A DNA stretch of 64,000 nt from Morchella semilibera (taxonomy: Eukaryota > Ascomycota > Pezizomycetes > Pezizales > Morchellaceae). The stretch lies in contig WBVU01000011.1 in assembly GCA_009192285.1 (NCBI GenBank), forward strand, positions 558,001 to 622,000, written 5' to 3'. The position numbers and the translations under genes are program-made. A model generated the notes under the pieces. It was not told the origin of the DNA and searched no databases. It was given only the letters and a program-made list of their open reading frames with translations. Positions 12,526-25,385 of the stretch are shown here, piece by piece. Each line of letters starts with the position of its first letter. Positions within the stretch are counted from its first letter, which is position 1.

Positions 12526-12878
12526 TGAGTTCTGGGGCGCCCCCCCAGCTCGCTGTCCGGTGTATGGCATTTTAGAGTACCAGCCCAACCCAACCCAACC
12601 CAACCCAATCCACCACCCCCCGTCTGTGAATCTAAATCCTAGACGTCAGCCATAGCCGACCCCGACATGAGCTTGCTTGCTTCCCCTTCCCTTCCCTCCC
12701 CCCGTCCTCTTCAGCAATCATGAGTATATAGAGTTTACAAATGGCCGAAGGGGTACTTACAAGTACCTAGGCACTGTCATAGATACTTGAACATGTACCT
12801 ACACATTGCTACATAGCGCGGTCCAATTCACCACTGCACTGTACCTACCTACCCTACACCCCAGCCAACTCCCAAAGG

Positions 12879-12901
12879 AAAAAAAAAAAAAAAAAAAAAA
12901 A
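12879..12901 (+). repeat. Poly(A) run, 23 nt
   Basis: Twenty-three A, followed 15 bp later by a run of T, giving a potential AT-rich stem. Non-coding. Confidence 0.8.
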
Positions 12902-14216
12902 CACTACGCGTTTCCTTTTTTTTTTTTTTCTTTTATTCCTTCCTCCTTCTCGATGAAACCCGCCCGCGATGGTGATGACGGGCAGCACAGGGCAGCAGGG
13001 CAGGGCAGGACAGGGCAGGGCAGACAGACAGACAGGGCAGCACCCACATCCACCCACCCCACCCACCCACCCACAAAAAAAGGAAAAAAAAAAGAAAAAA
13101 AAAGTGCGGCGAGACGAGACCGGACTCACTCCCCCATGCGGGTCACCAAGGGGGGGGGGATGGATGTAGGGTATCATATCATGGGTTAAGTGACGCCGCT
13201 TACACCCTGGCGCGACCCACCGCGCCTACAGCCATAGATAGGGTGGTACATCCCCCCCCCCCGACGTCGAGACGAACAAACCTTTTCGCATCATCATAAT
13301 ATGAGCCTCCCCACCCCGGTCCAGACCCAGAGCCTCCAGGGTCCAGATTTAGGTTGGGGGATGCGTTGTTATATACATGTAAATATTCTCTCTATCTACT
13401 AATAGGCTAGGCCGGGCTAGATGCTCCACATCCATCCATCCATCCACCCATCCATCCATCCCTAATTCTAGGCTCGCTCTGCTCTGCTTCCAATATAAAT
13501 AGATACATTGTCGCGAGCAGCCAACTTCCGCGCGCGTGGGTCACGGGTGGGTGGGTGGTGGGAGGCAAAGAGGCAAAAGGCAAAGGCAAAGAGGGAATGG
13601 GAAAAGGGAAAGGGAAAGGGAAAAGGGAAAAGGGAAGTTCCTCAGAAGGGTGGTGGGAGGGAACCTGCAGAGAAAGATGAGTGGATGGATTGGGATGGGA
13701 TGTGGGATGTGGGCCAGGAAGGCAGGCAGAAGAGGGAAGAGGTGCCTGGGACTAAGCTGCTCTTGAAGAAGTTCTTTTCTGCCTCCGCCCTGTTTTTCCT
13801 TGACTGTCTCTCCACCATCCATCCATCCAAATAATAATAATAATACATGTAGATAATTGAGGGTCTGCACTGCATGTATATACACGGGCCCATGATCTGT
13901 ATCGCTGCTGTAATATTCTATTCTACATTCCCCCAGTAGGTATCCATTCTTCTCTTCTCATCTCCAGAATAGAATTCGCCAACTTCGGCAGCTCCCGACA
14001 AGACAAAAACGTCAATGATGACATCATCAAAGCCCCCCCCACCCCAAACCCCAACCAGCTTAGCGCGTGTGCCAATGATCCACAGCACATCAAAACACAT
14101 CATCACATCACATCACATCTCAGCTCTTTCTAAATATTATCATGAGCTACAACATACCTCTCTCTCCCCCCCACCCGTAAACCACAACCCACAACCCACA
14201 ACCCATAACCCACAAG

Positions 14217-15525
14217 ATGGAAGACGACGACTACGGCGGCACCCACGACGCCGATCTCGCCGCAGCCCTCGAGGCCGCCGAGCGCGCGCAGGGAGATCAG
14301 GCAACAGCACCCCCTCCTCCAGCTCCTCCAGCTCCAGGTCCAGCTACGGTGGCTAAACCTCCAACAGTGCAGCAGCCAGCACCGCAGAAACTTCGTGCCG
14401 TGGGGTCGGCCATCATCGTAAACACAAGACAGGTATAAACAAAAAATCTCAGTTAGCACACCCTTACATTGTATATATATATATATATCTCAGAACCTAA
14501 CGTCCTCCCCTCCGCGTGCCCCCGCCCGCTACCACCTCCGAGCAAAATCAGAAAGGAAACCCAATCCTCACGCACATCAAGAACGTCCCGTGGGAGTACG
14601 GAACCATAGTCCCAGACTACCTCGTCGGCGCCAGCACCTGCGTTCTCTTCCTCTCACTCAAATACCACCGTACCCCCCTCCCCCCCCCTTTCTCTCCCCG
14701 CCCACTAACAACGCACCAGGCCTCCACCCAGAGTACCTCCAAACGCGCCTGACGCCCCTCCGCTCACTGTACACACTGCGCCTGCTCCTGGTACTCGTCG
14801 ACATCGACAGCCACGCGGACGCGCTGCGGGAGCTGACGCGCACGGCGCTACAGCAGGACCTGACGGTGCTGTGCGCGTGGTCGGCGCCCGAGGCCGGCCG
14901 CTACCTCGAGACGTACAAGATGTATGAGCACGCGGCGCCCACGGCCATCATGGAGCGACCGGCGGCGGACGATACCGCTGCGCGCGTGGTCGAGGTCATG
15001 ACTACCGTCAGGAGCGTCAATAGGACGGATGCCGTGGCGCTCATGGCTAGCTTTGGGTCCGTGAGGGCTGCTGTCAACGCGAGTAGGGAGGAGGTCCTGT
15101 GTGTGCAGGGGTGGGGGGAGAGAAAGGTGGGGGCGTGGGAGAGGGCCGTGGGCGGCGCGTTTAGACCGGGGAGGGGTGGGGCGGGGGTGGGGAGGGGCAG
15201 GGGGAGGGGGAGGGGAGGCGGAGGGAGTGGGTGCGGGGTGAGGGAGAAATTGGGGATTGGAACGGTGGAGAGGGAGGATTTGGAGGGGTGGGCGGTGGAG
15301 GACGATGAGGAGGCGTTGAGGGCGGTGGCGGAGATGGAGGCGGAGGAAAGGAGGGAGAGAGAGAAGGGGAAGGGGAAGGGGAAGGGGAAGGGGAAAGAGG
15401 TAGATAGAGGCCCCGCCCCCGAGCCCGAGCCCGTGCCCGTGCCCGTGCCCGTGTCCGATGGGGATGACGAAATTGCGTCGGGCATCATGGACGCGCTGAC
15501 GAAGCTCAGAGAGCGCGGGTCATAG
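14217..15525 (+). CDS. RAD10: DNA repair endonuclease subunit Rad10/ERCC1
   Basis: Partner of Rad1/XPF in the structure-specific nuclease that makes the 5' incision in nucleotide excision repair and trims recombination flaps. Exons 14217-14432, 14552-14669, 14720-15525 (379 aa); introns of 119 and 50 bp. The Rad10 central domain (about residues 65-185) spans all three exons: IIVNTRQ joins [17 protein letters not shown], then [19 protein letters not shown] and [10 protein letters not shown]. Around residues 210-257 a helix-hairpin-helix pair is visible ([19 protein letters not shown], then [12 protein letters not shown]), as needed for XPF dimerisation. The last 125 residues are unusual: a Gly/Arg-rich segment, a (GK)n run from GGGGAA repeats, and an acidic Pro-Glu/Val tail. 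Intron 1 carries a (TA)n tract. The start is the first ATG in frame. Confidence 0.9.
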
Positions 15526-18365
15526 TGGTTGGTTCGGCTGGGGGATAATAAGTCTCCCAATTTTTTTTTTCCTGTCGGCGCAATCATTGGCCGCAGATAT
15601 AAAAATTACATGTAGTAGTAGAAAAAATGAGATTTTTTACTGCTGAAGATTGATCTGTTGCAATTAGACTTTTGTAGCTGTTTGCTTAATATTAGGGCCG
15701 GCCCAGTTGAGCGAGCATCGTAACAATTCTTTGGGTCACTACCCCCCCCCCCTACATGTAGGTATATACAGTATGAAAAAATGGGGGGGTGGAAATATGT
15801 TTATGAAGTAAAAAGCGCAAAATTTTGGGGGGGATCTTAGCTATCTGGCCTGGCCAGTGGGTATAACACTTTCGACTGCTGTTGCCCCCATATAAGGCTA
15901 AGCTTAAAATTAAGTTTTCTATTATTGTAATGTCCCCTCCTGGCGATCATTACCCTTAGCCATGGGTGGGCTCCATGGCCACCCTAACCCTCCCGTATCC
16001 TTAATTACCCTTACCCTCTCCGCACCCACACCTGGCCCAGCCCGGCCTGGGGACTGGTATTACGGATCGGGCCGGGGATTGGAATTGCATGTATGCACTG
16101 CTACTGTAGACCCCCGGGCGCATGTGAGTCCGCGGGTGCGTGTGCCGTTACCTATTGAAGATGTAGGATATGCTCTGTTTCTGCATGTGTGCATAATAGC
16201 TATACACATGTAGACTTCAACACCACGTACGGTCTCAGACGTATATACTACATACACGTGGTTTGGGGGGACAGCGCCTATAGCTTGATAGGCACTAGTT
16301 CTTGACACGCCAGAAGGAGATTGAGGAAGAGACGAAAAGACCTTGAGTGGAAGGATTAGATCGGTCATGCCCCATGCGTTGAAGTGGTACTTCCAGACCG
16401 GCCTGGTGAAAGTGAATCTTAATGGTACCAAGACTGGTAGCTCGAGGACTACCGCAGCATATCACGAACTCAAGGGGCTACCTAGCTATAGTAAACCTCC
16501 AAGCTTCAAAGCCCTACAGAGAGAAGAAAGATTATCGGTTCCCAGTTAAAATGCCATCCGTGCACTTTCTCTAGTCAATACCGCACTTCCACGCCGTAAC
16601 CGTGCAGCAGCCGCCATCAACCCATCCCCGATCTTGACCCAGCCCTTATAAATAGTAGCCCACCCGTCTACATACACCTATACCCATCTGTAGGCGAAGC
16701 GATTCTAGCGATTTCAGATATCGATTGCGGGGGGAGCAGGGGGAAAGGGGAAAGGGAAGCTAAAAGCTAATTAACTGAGGCAGCGGGATCCGCGAATAAC
16801 GTACAGAGACGATCAGACACTTTCTACCGTGGCTACTACTAATCTTCTTCTGCCCCTCCACGATCCGCCCATCCAAGTGTAGAGTGGGAAGGCTACGTGA
16901 GATCGTTGGTCCGGTTCGCAATCCATCTGTCTGTGGAGAGAGGTGAGTTTCAAATGCAACGGCCCCCGGTTGTGTAAAAAATCGTAATCGCTCGCCTGCC
17001 TACGAGAGATGTGAATTGAGAAACCCCACAATTTTTTTTTCCTCTCTGCGGATAGCTGGGCGAGTGACGTTTGGGGTGGGGGCTGTTAGTATCATCGATC
17101 CCGCGCAGGGGCTTCGGAGCTTGAGCTCTGGAGATCAAGAATTGTGTGTAGATAAGATATGGTCTTTGGGATTGTACGAGTTATTGGGTGGGTTTAACAC
17201 CAATTGATAGAGCACCTATAGATCTTTTTTTTTTTCATTGCTTGTGGCATTGAGCTTCTGTGTTCGTGCTGTGAATGATACCCGCGTGCTCGAGGACGCC
17301 GGCCCGGGGACAAGCTTCGATGCTGACCCGCGGGAGCAACCCCCGGACCAACCCGCAGTCAGCTATTACTTTTTCCATTGCTCATCATGTAAGTCAGCAA
17401 TTCTCCGACCCTAGAACCCCCGTACCATGGTATCAGCACGCGGGCCGGGAAGAAGTAATGGGCGTTGTGATGGCCCGAGAGTAGATGCTTTCCCAGGCTG
17501 AAACTAACCCCAAAACAATTACTTAGCAGTACTAGGGCTTTCAATTGTGGAGAATCAAGCCCCTTGGTGCGGATCCGATGGTGGTGGTGGTGGCTGTTGA
17601 CGTGACTCAGCCGTAGATGTGCAGGTACGTGAAAATATACGTACGGTTTAGTTGAACTGGCCTGGGTCCTGGCGTATATGGCTACCAGGCGTATATACTG
17701 TAGAAGGAAAAAAAGCAAGAAAGAGCAGTTGTTGAGGTGGTCCATGTACCCTCATGAGCTCCTTCACAGGTCCTCACTCGATCAACCCAACCACCACAGA
17801 GTCTGACCAGAAGTTCTACTCCATGCCGATGACCTTTCGTTGCTTTCTAGTTTTATTTCTCCTATAATAGGAGCAATAATACGTGCCTCCCGCGCGCTCC
17901 CTTAGACATAGCAATGGCCACCGGGGAAAAATGCGTACGAGAGATTGATCTGGATGTGAGAAGTTGAGTAGATCTAAGCTGATGGACTTTAAGCACATGT
18001 ATCACAGTCATCCTTACAAATAGAGGGTAAGACGGGACTTACCATTCAAGATAGACTTGATATTTTTGCAGAGGATTGACCCCTGGTTCTCATTGTTATC
18101 TCCATCGAAGTTCTAAGATTATTGCATAATATATTAATAGATGGACGGTGCCCGCCAGTTCATCAAGCATTCAGTCCCGGGAATATAGATTAAGAAATAT
18201 AGCTGCGTGGATGCGTAAGCGTTACTATTTGATGCTTCCTTTCGAATTCGGTGCTGACTTCGGGGGCCGTTGGTGCATGAAGTTGCAAACATACACACAA
18301 TCTGTGCCGAAAGAATCGTGTTAAAGACGTGGCATTAGCATAACGCTAAGGAAAAGCTAGTGGGG

Positions 18366-18379
18366 TACATGTACATGTA
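18366..18379. repeat. Two overlapping TACATGTA copies
   Basis: TACATGTACATGTA: two octamers share two bases, giving a 14-bp perfect palindrome. Confidence 0.85.
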
Positions 18380-19050
18380 TTTAAGGGCGCCCCATTAGCT
18401 TTATACCAGAATCACTACCAATTTATCGATCGTGCTCAGCAAAGTACCACTTACGGCTACCTGTACCCTGGTTGAGGGCCAAAATGCACGAGGAAGCGGA
18501 TTTGCTACCATAGCTATAATGGGGGATGATATGAATATATAGCTGGTGGGGTCTTAAGACTAGATACCTTGTTCGTGGGTCTCACAGGGCAGGGCTAACG
18601 ATTATATGAGTCCAGGAGAAGAAAAAGAAAACTACATTCACTTTCAACTTTCAGGTATGAAGGCCGCCCAAACTACCGTTCGGTCTGCAGATCTGTCTAA
18701 GTCACCAGTACTGACCTCGTGTATCTCTAATAATTGGCTTTTATCACCTTAGGACCCATACTCGTGCGTCGGCAAGCAGCAGATACACCCATTTATGAAC
18801 GGGGATATCTTTTCCGTTATGTCCATAACGTTGCATTCCCCGTTGGCGAATGTAAAACATGCTAGAAAAAACCTAAAAGGCTGATATCAGCCACAGTTAC
18901 ATGTAGCTACGTAGCTACATGTTGTGCATTAGACCGAATCTGGTACGTTCTCTTTTCATTCACCACCTCCCAGTATACACTCCGGTTCTGGGGCCAAATA
19001 GGCACTAATATTCCCCCAATGACGGGCATATTTCACGCATAGTGCATCCG

Positions 19051-19084
19051 TGTAGGTACATGTACCTACAAGGTACTACATGTA
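19051..19084. repeat. 20-bp perfect palindrome plus second TACATGTA
   Basis: Bases 19051-19070 (TGTAGGTACATGTACCTACA) form a perfect 20-bp palindrome centred on TACATGTA. A second octamer follows at 19077-19084. It is the longest perfect palindrome of this family I noticed in the window. Confidence 0.85.
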
Positions 19085-20822
19085 GTGTACCTAGACGCGG
19101 TGAGGTGAGGGAGGAGACATTTTTCCAAACCCCCCACCCCCGAAGCTGTAAAGCACATGACCGAAGAGCTTTCCTTCGTCAATCCCATGCAAGAAGACAT
19201 CATCCCAACTGGATCAGCCAAACTCATCCGCACGAAAAACCAGTTTCCGAATTTCACCTCTTTTGTACCGTGGGCAGAGGAGAGGTACTGGTACTGGGTA
19301 CCGCTTCCAGCACTCTACCGCATCCGGAACCGACCCTATCTACTAGTATCCACTGTAGCTACCATGTCTGCGGTCATCCAACCCTGCACCTACAGTCACA
19401 TCGACATCCGCATCCAACCGGCAAAATTGGAGCGACTTCCACCCCATTATCTGTGACCTCTTGGTTACAGTTAGGGTACAAGTCCCGAAGAAGAAAGTAA
19501 ATGGAGGGGAGGAAAAAAAAAATCTGTTTTCGCCAACTCACATGGTCGCACAAAGCTTCCTCTGCATAAAGAAACATTTTTTTCTTTCTCGCGGGCTAGG
19601 CTAGAGCGTCTAACCGGAATAGGACCTTTGGGAGTTAATAGTAATAGATCGAGTGATGGATGATGATGATGATGACGAGAAACTTGCCTACTTTCCCCAC
19701 ATCCACAAAAGTACGTTGCGCATAGAGCGCTAACGTTATAACGAATGCCGCCAGATTTTCTTTGTTTACCCCCCCCCCCCCACTTCACTATAGTATCAAC
19801 CCAAAATAATAAGGAGCATTGTTTAGAGTAGCGTAGGGAGTGGGGAGCTGTGGTTTCGAAGGAAAAAGCGAGCGCGCCAGCGTGCTTACTAGCAGAACTA
19901 TACCACCCCCCCTCATCAGGAAGAGCCGCATACCCAATACCATGGGCCCAGCGAAGCTTAAGCTTCTGAAACGCCTCTATTATTATAACTATGGATTCAC
20001 ATATAACACCATAAACCATGTAGGAGGGTGGCACAAACAATTAACGATTCCTCAAATATTAATCGTTCTTGGACTATTCCCACCACCTCTAGGAATCTTC
20101 CGGATGGTGGGGGTCGTAGGTTAAAGGTGCCCAATCACCCGTATTCTCCCGAGATATGTGTCGGCAGGCTGATGCGGTGCGGGTGATCTGCCTTTCCCTC
20201 TGAATACATCACACGTGGAGTGGAAGAGTCCATCCATGGTTAGTTTATCTACACCGTTTACGTACCCCGAGTACATACTACATGTACAATACCTGAATGC
20301 GCACCTTCTAAATACTTCCCGGAGATTATACCCGGCTTTTCGGAGCCTTTAAGAATCATAAACCAGCGCGCATTACATATTCGAAACGCAAAAGCAAATA
20401 TTATGTCCCAGAAAGAAAGATCAGCAGTTACGTTCATGCATTTTTTTTTTCCTACACAAATCCTCGATCCTGAGGATGAGGTTTCTACTTCTCAAATCAA
20501 ACTGAGATCCTCTCGACCTAGTCAGTGCTGGCAACCTAACCGTCCGACTGATCGGCCTTGAATGGAATCGACCTTGTGTCGCGAATTACAAGATGTACTT
20601 CCCCCCTACGCGCCGGAAAAATACAAAAAACAGGAAAAAAGAAAAAGAAAACGATAACTTTTTCATGAAAGCCCCCTGATTTAAGCTTAGATATCCACCG
20701 AGGCCACCATCCAAAATTTAATAAACCAAATAATCACAAAAGAAAAAACAGAAGGGATAGTACAAGAAAGTAAAAAAACATAACACAAAAAACGCCCCCT
20801 TCAAACCGGTCCTCCCAAAAGA

Positions 20823-22470
20823 TCATGAACTGAGTAAATCCATTACACTCATGCCTCTACCCTTCTTCTCCGGTATTACACTGCTGCTACTGTTCTGTCT
20901 GGAGGAGGATGAGGCCGTGGTGATGGTAGTGGCCTGCACCACACTATTCCGCCTACTTCCATCCGCTAGTAGTAATAGTGCATGTGTCGCCTCCGTGTCC
21001 ACCTGGTCCACCAAGGAGTAGTGCTGTGGAAACAGATTTGGCGACGTCAATGAGGTGGACTGAGGATATAAGTTCGGTGAAGTCAATGCCGATGTAGGCA
21101 CCGGGTAGAGATTTGGAGATGCCGCCACGGATCCAGACTGCGGGTAGAGGTTTGGCGATGGTGCTACTGAGCCGCCGTGGCGGGGATACAGACCCGGGGA
21201 CGGATGAGCGGACATGGTGTGCTGCTGCTGTGGTGCTGATGATGCTGGGTAGGAGGATGTTGGCGAGAAATGGGGGTTTGTGGAGCCCAAGTAGGGTGAG
21301 GCATGCTCAGAGGCTGAATGGTAACCGGTGCTTGTGGGTTGTGTACTTGACTGCACCTCATTACTGACTGTAGTGGCCGGTTTTGATACTGTTGCTACTA
21401 CTGGCTGCTGCTGCTGCTGCTCGTCACTGGCTGCCGGTTCGTCGACCTGTTGGTGGGAAGGTTCAGGATCAGCCATGTCCTCATCTGCCTCGTCATCGTC
21501 TTCTTCGTCGTCCTCCTCGTCGTTGTCGTAGCAGCCGGGGGGCAGCGTGGGGACTTGGTTCTGGTGTGTTGCGGTCGAGTTTGCTTTGAGGTCTGCAACG
21601 CATTGCTCGAGGTATTTCAGGTACTCAATACTTGCCTATATCAAAAAAAAACCAAACCCCTGTGTCAGCAGGCATATTCAAAACCCAAAACCATGTTTTC
21701 CAACTAATAACTGTTGTGCAACCAAGTTCACAAAACTAAGAAATAAAAAAAAGTAATAATAAAAAAGGAAAATAGGCTTGTTATCATCCCCATACCTGAA
21801 GAATCGCAAGCTTATGCATCTCCACCCCCGCGCACGCCGGAATCATCCCCTTGAGCACCCCAAACTCTTCATTCATCTTAAACCTTCTCCGCCGCTCAAT
21901 CAGGCTGTGCGCCGTCTTCCTCGCAATCTTCCTTCCCACCGCCGTCGTCGGCTTCCCACCCGCTGCGTCCTCTCCCGCTCCCTTTCCGTCCTTTCCGTCC
22001 TTGCCATCCTTCTCCTTATTAGCACCGCCCCTCCGCCCCCCTTTCGCCGGCGCCGCCGGCGCCTTCGTCTCCGCAACCTGCGCTGCTGAAACCGACGCCT
22101 GCCGCGGCTTCATCTGTATAATCTTCCGGTTCCTGGTTGGTGGTGGCGGGAGCGTGATTGCCTCCATGCTCTTCTTTGGTGGGCCCTCTAGCGTGGCCCG
22201 ACGGCGCTTCTTGGGCGGATCTGTACCTGTGCCAGTGGGCGGTGATGGTAATGTTGTATTACTACTCTTCACTACTGTACTTGTACTTGCAGTGCTTGTG
22301 CTTGTGTTTATGTTGGTATTAGTAGTAGTAGTACTGGGAGAGACATCTTTCGACCCAAGGGCAGGCGGCGGCAACGTGAATGCTAGCTCGAGGGATGAGA
22401 GCCTGGGCGGGAGTTTGGGCGTTAGGTCGAGTGAGGATTGGGGCGTTGGGGGAAGGATGGGACGGGGCAT
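20823..22470 (-). CDS. bHLH transcription factor
   Basis: Basic helix-loop-helix DNA-binding protein, presumably nuclear and E-box binding. Exons 22470-21796 and 21635-20823 (495 aa), with one 160-bp intron inside the HLH. The domain covers about residues 180-245: RKTAHSLIERRRRFKMNEEF (basic region and helix 1), LKGMIPACAG (loop side), then across the intron MHKLAILQ and ASIEYLKYLEQCVADLK (helix 2 and short leucine repeat). The EHKLAILQAS-like pattern is shared with a fungal bHLH family often labelled GlcD-gamma or Ino4-like in annotations; I recall this from general knowledge and would not name an orthologue. Residues 1-170 are Pro/Ser/Thr-rich with a KKRRR patch. Downstream come an acidic run (DNDEEDDEEDDDEADED), a Gln run and five SPNLYPQ-like repeats. 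The start is the first in-frame ATG. Confidence 0.85.
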
Positions 22471-24511
22471 GGCGGCGGTTTTTGTAGGCGTGTGGGCGGC
22501 CACTGTTGCTGGTTTTATTTATTGGTTCTTGGTTGTTGTGGGGTTTGGTGGGCTGTGGGTAGATATTGCTTAGAATGGTTGTGGTAGTAATAGTGGTGGT
22601 GGTGGTGGTGGTGTAGAGGTGGTAGAGTGGTAGAGGTGGGCTCACCTCCGTAGGTAAGTATGTAGGAGGAGTAAGAAAGACAGTCTATGTGGCTGTAATT
22701 GGCTCCCAGGAGGGGGGCAGTGGTACAGCAGGTGTAGATGTATGTATGTATGTTGTATGTATGTAGGCTGGTAAAGTAAAACACACACGTACTTTATGTA
22801 TATATGTCCGTGTTGTATTGAAGAGGAGGCCCGGGGTGGAGTGAGTGGTGAGGGAGAGCAGAGTAGTCGAGAGAGAGAGAGAGAGAAGGAAAAGGAAGGA
22901 AAAGAAAAGTCCACAAAGGAGATACGAGAGGAATGGGTGGGGGGGGAGGGGGAGGAGGAGGAGGAGGTGGTGGTGGAGGATAATGAGGATGGAAGAAGGT
23001 TTATTAATATCCCCTTTCCCGGACACTTTCTCCTACCTTTCCCTTCCCTTCTTCCCCCACATGTACAAGCTTTTTGGCTTCGATGCATTTACAGGCAGGC
23101 ACCACGAGAGGCACGTACCCACCACCACTGGTCCGAAATACCGCGCAGCGCCCTTCCCCCCCCTCCCAGCCTAGCCCGACCAGCCGTCAATCGCGGGGGA
23201 AATTCGGGCGGGCGAATATATTTTGGAGGAGGGAACGGTCTCGGGTACTCACTGAAACATTACACGCACTGCTACTCACACTCACACACACGCTGCCCAG
23301 GGTTTTTGGTATGGGGAGTGAGTAATATTCTCCCATTCGCTCACTCACTCGCTCGATAAGACGGAGCACAGGTGGAAGAGGAGGAGGAGAAAGGAGAAGG
23401 TGTATGTGAAAACGCCTCCCCCAATTAGGTTTTTTGTGGGGAGTATTGGTATTATGTATGTACTTTTTTTATTTTTATTTTTATTTTTTTTATTTATTTT
23501 TATTTATTTTACGGGTACATCTCAAGCAAGAGGAGATAGAGATAATTGTCCCACAATATGGAACACCTGCTGGACCATTTGGCCATTCCCCTCTATCATT
23601 GTTGGTGCCCGCCACTTTGAGTGTGATATTAGAGGAGGGAACACTTTTTATGATCTCTCTCTCTCTCTCTCACCATCCGTTCCAGAAATTGGCTGTGGAG
23701 CACATACGCAATGATAAAATTGTCCCGCCTGTGAGGATCTCTCTTGCAATGTTGAAAGGGGTGAGAGGAAGACGAGTGTCGCGTGCCCGTGGGGAAACTG
23801 ATAGGCTGCGATCGAGTTACTCCTGCTACCCATGGGCTGGGGGGGGGAGGGCGTGCTCAGGATCGTTCTCTGATTGGTCCATTCCAACGGCTGCCAAAGG
23901 TCGCGTGTGGTGGGTTAGGATCTGACTGGATGGTGCGGTAGCAACGACTGTCAACGTCGACCTAAGACGTTTCAGTTGTTCATCCGGTACCCCTCGGGGT
24001 TACCCGGCTGGTTGGAGGGGGGATGAGCGAGTGAGTTGCTCATGATCAATTGATCAAGTGAGTGGGGGGAAAAAAAACGTGCGGATTTAATTCCAAAAAA
24101 AGACCCTTGATAGGGCACGGGACAATTGATTTGATAGATTTCGGGCGGGAGAGACGAGATAGCTACATGTATTAACAGATAAGGCGTCATTATTAGGCTG
24201 GCCCTTGATCCTGGGGGGATCCTTTTTCTTTTGGTTTGGTTTCCCGCCAGCTAGTATGCGCTGAATTCAAGACGCTCGTCCATCTTGCACGTGCCCTATA
24301 ATCTCTTGTCATATATCACACCGCTAGAGGTACTGGAGCTGTGTATGAATCAGTACAATACCAATGCCTGTAATGTACCAGTGCATAGCTCCACACACCC
24401 AATTATTTACCCGTCGCTGATAGATAACAGAATTAAGAGCTCTCTGTGTGAAGCAAGGTACCGGTGCGTTTTGACCATGGGTCTCGGTGTAGAGAGCAGT
24501 ACCAAAATACC

Positions 24512-24545
24512 TACATGTACCCAAGTACCTATGTAGGTACATGTA
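24512..24545. repeat. Pair of TACATGTA palindromes
   Basis: Two copies begin at 24512 and 24538, embedded in alternating GTACCTA/TAGGTAC-type sequence that can pair with itself. Confidence 0.75.
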
Positions 24546-25377
24546 CTTACCCACCTACCAAGTATAGGCCTAACCCGGAAGGTGGTATTGGTTATTTGGT
24601 GATGAGGTCTGCTGCTGCTGCACAGGCGTATTCTCAATGGTAAATCATAAGAGGACCACATATCGACGTGCCACTCTATTACTTTACGGAGGTTTCTAGT
24701 CCAGGAGGGAGATGCATCCGTAACTCTCCGTGTCTACCTCTTTTTTTTTTTATATATATCTTTTGTGAATAAAAGCCTGTGCCGTTTCTTGGCTTAATAA
24801 TCGATATCTTTCGTAGCAGGGGTCTAATAACTCAGAACCCTAACCCTTACTTCTTCTTGTAAGCTTACCACAGACCATCGACATACATGCATAATATAAG
24901 TGGGTAGCTTTAACCGGTAGCGACGTGATTACAAGAAGGAAGTTTTGATAGGTTTAAGTAACGGCTTGGAGTGAGTTAATTAGTAGGTAAGGATAATAAC
25001 TTGATTGTGAAAGTTGTAGTATTCTAGCGATTGTGCCAAGACGACTTCATTCATCTGTGGCCAATCTACTATAGAAAGGAACTCTGCCACAACCAACCAA
25101 TAATGACGAAGGCGACCTTTGAAAATGGCCGGTTCTGAAGTAGTTGAAATAGGTAACTACTTCATGTATGCCACCCACCCCCCCGGAGTAGTCACCGCTC
25201 TCATCGTATCAGCTGTAGAGAGGGGAAAAAAAAATACGTCAAAATAACTCTTGCCCTATGTGGGACTTGTGGAAATTTGATGTGGTGATTTGTGCGTGTG
25301 CCTTATTACTCGATTTGGTATTAATGTGGCTTTATTACCGCACGCTTTTCGGACTACCACAGTGAAATCCAGCTGGG

Positions 25378-25385
25378 TATAAATA
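25378..25385 (+). promoter_or_regulatory. TATA box of the HAD phosphatase gene
   Basis: TATAAATA lies 86 bp upstream of the ATG at 25471, a reasonable distance for a fungal core promoter. Confidence 0.5.

Larger units (their letters stand above)
10112..14216. other. Microsatellite-rich divergent spacer, MED19/RAD10
   Basis: A 4.1 kb spacer between two divergent genes with no supported coding sequence. It is packed with short tandem repeats: GA, GAAT, CTG, GT, GACT, GGT, CATC, CCCAA and poly(A)/poly(G) runs. It also holds five TACATGTA copies (12221, 12325, 12338, 13374, 13844). The part next to 10111 probably contains the MED19 5' UTR and promoter. Open frames here are low-complexity peptides. 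Confidence 0.6.
15526..20822. other. 5.3 kb convergent spacer, no gene supported
   Basis: Lies between the 3' ends of RAD10 (+) and the bHLH gene (-). Open frames are at most 190 codons on the minus strand near 19.5-20.0 kb and resemble no family. It contains TACATGTA copies at 15607, 15753, 18366, 18372, 18898, 19057, 19077 and 20279, and short homopolymers. A fast-evolving multi-exon gene cannot be excluded. Confidence 0.5.

Noticed and set aside
14901-15587. 228-codon minus-strand frame over RAD10 exon 3
   Set aside because: Shadow of the GC-rich RAD10 exon; its Pro/Ser-rich peptide has no recognisable domain.
19042-20040. Frames of 152 (+) and 189 (-) codons near 19-20 kb
   Set aside because: They resemble no family, overlap each other and contain homopolymers; I found no splice pattern that extends them.
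21851-22573. 240-codon plus-strand frame over the bHLH gene
   Set aside because: Antisense shadow of exon 1, which encodes the bHLH domain.
22796-23359. 187-codon frame with Glu/Arg-rich start
   Set aside because: Built on GA and GGA microsatellites; no domain and no splice support.
24837-24850. CCCTAACCCT, telomere-like string
   Set aside because: Only two imperfect units; interstitial and explained by chance.
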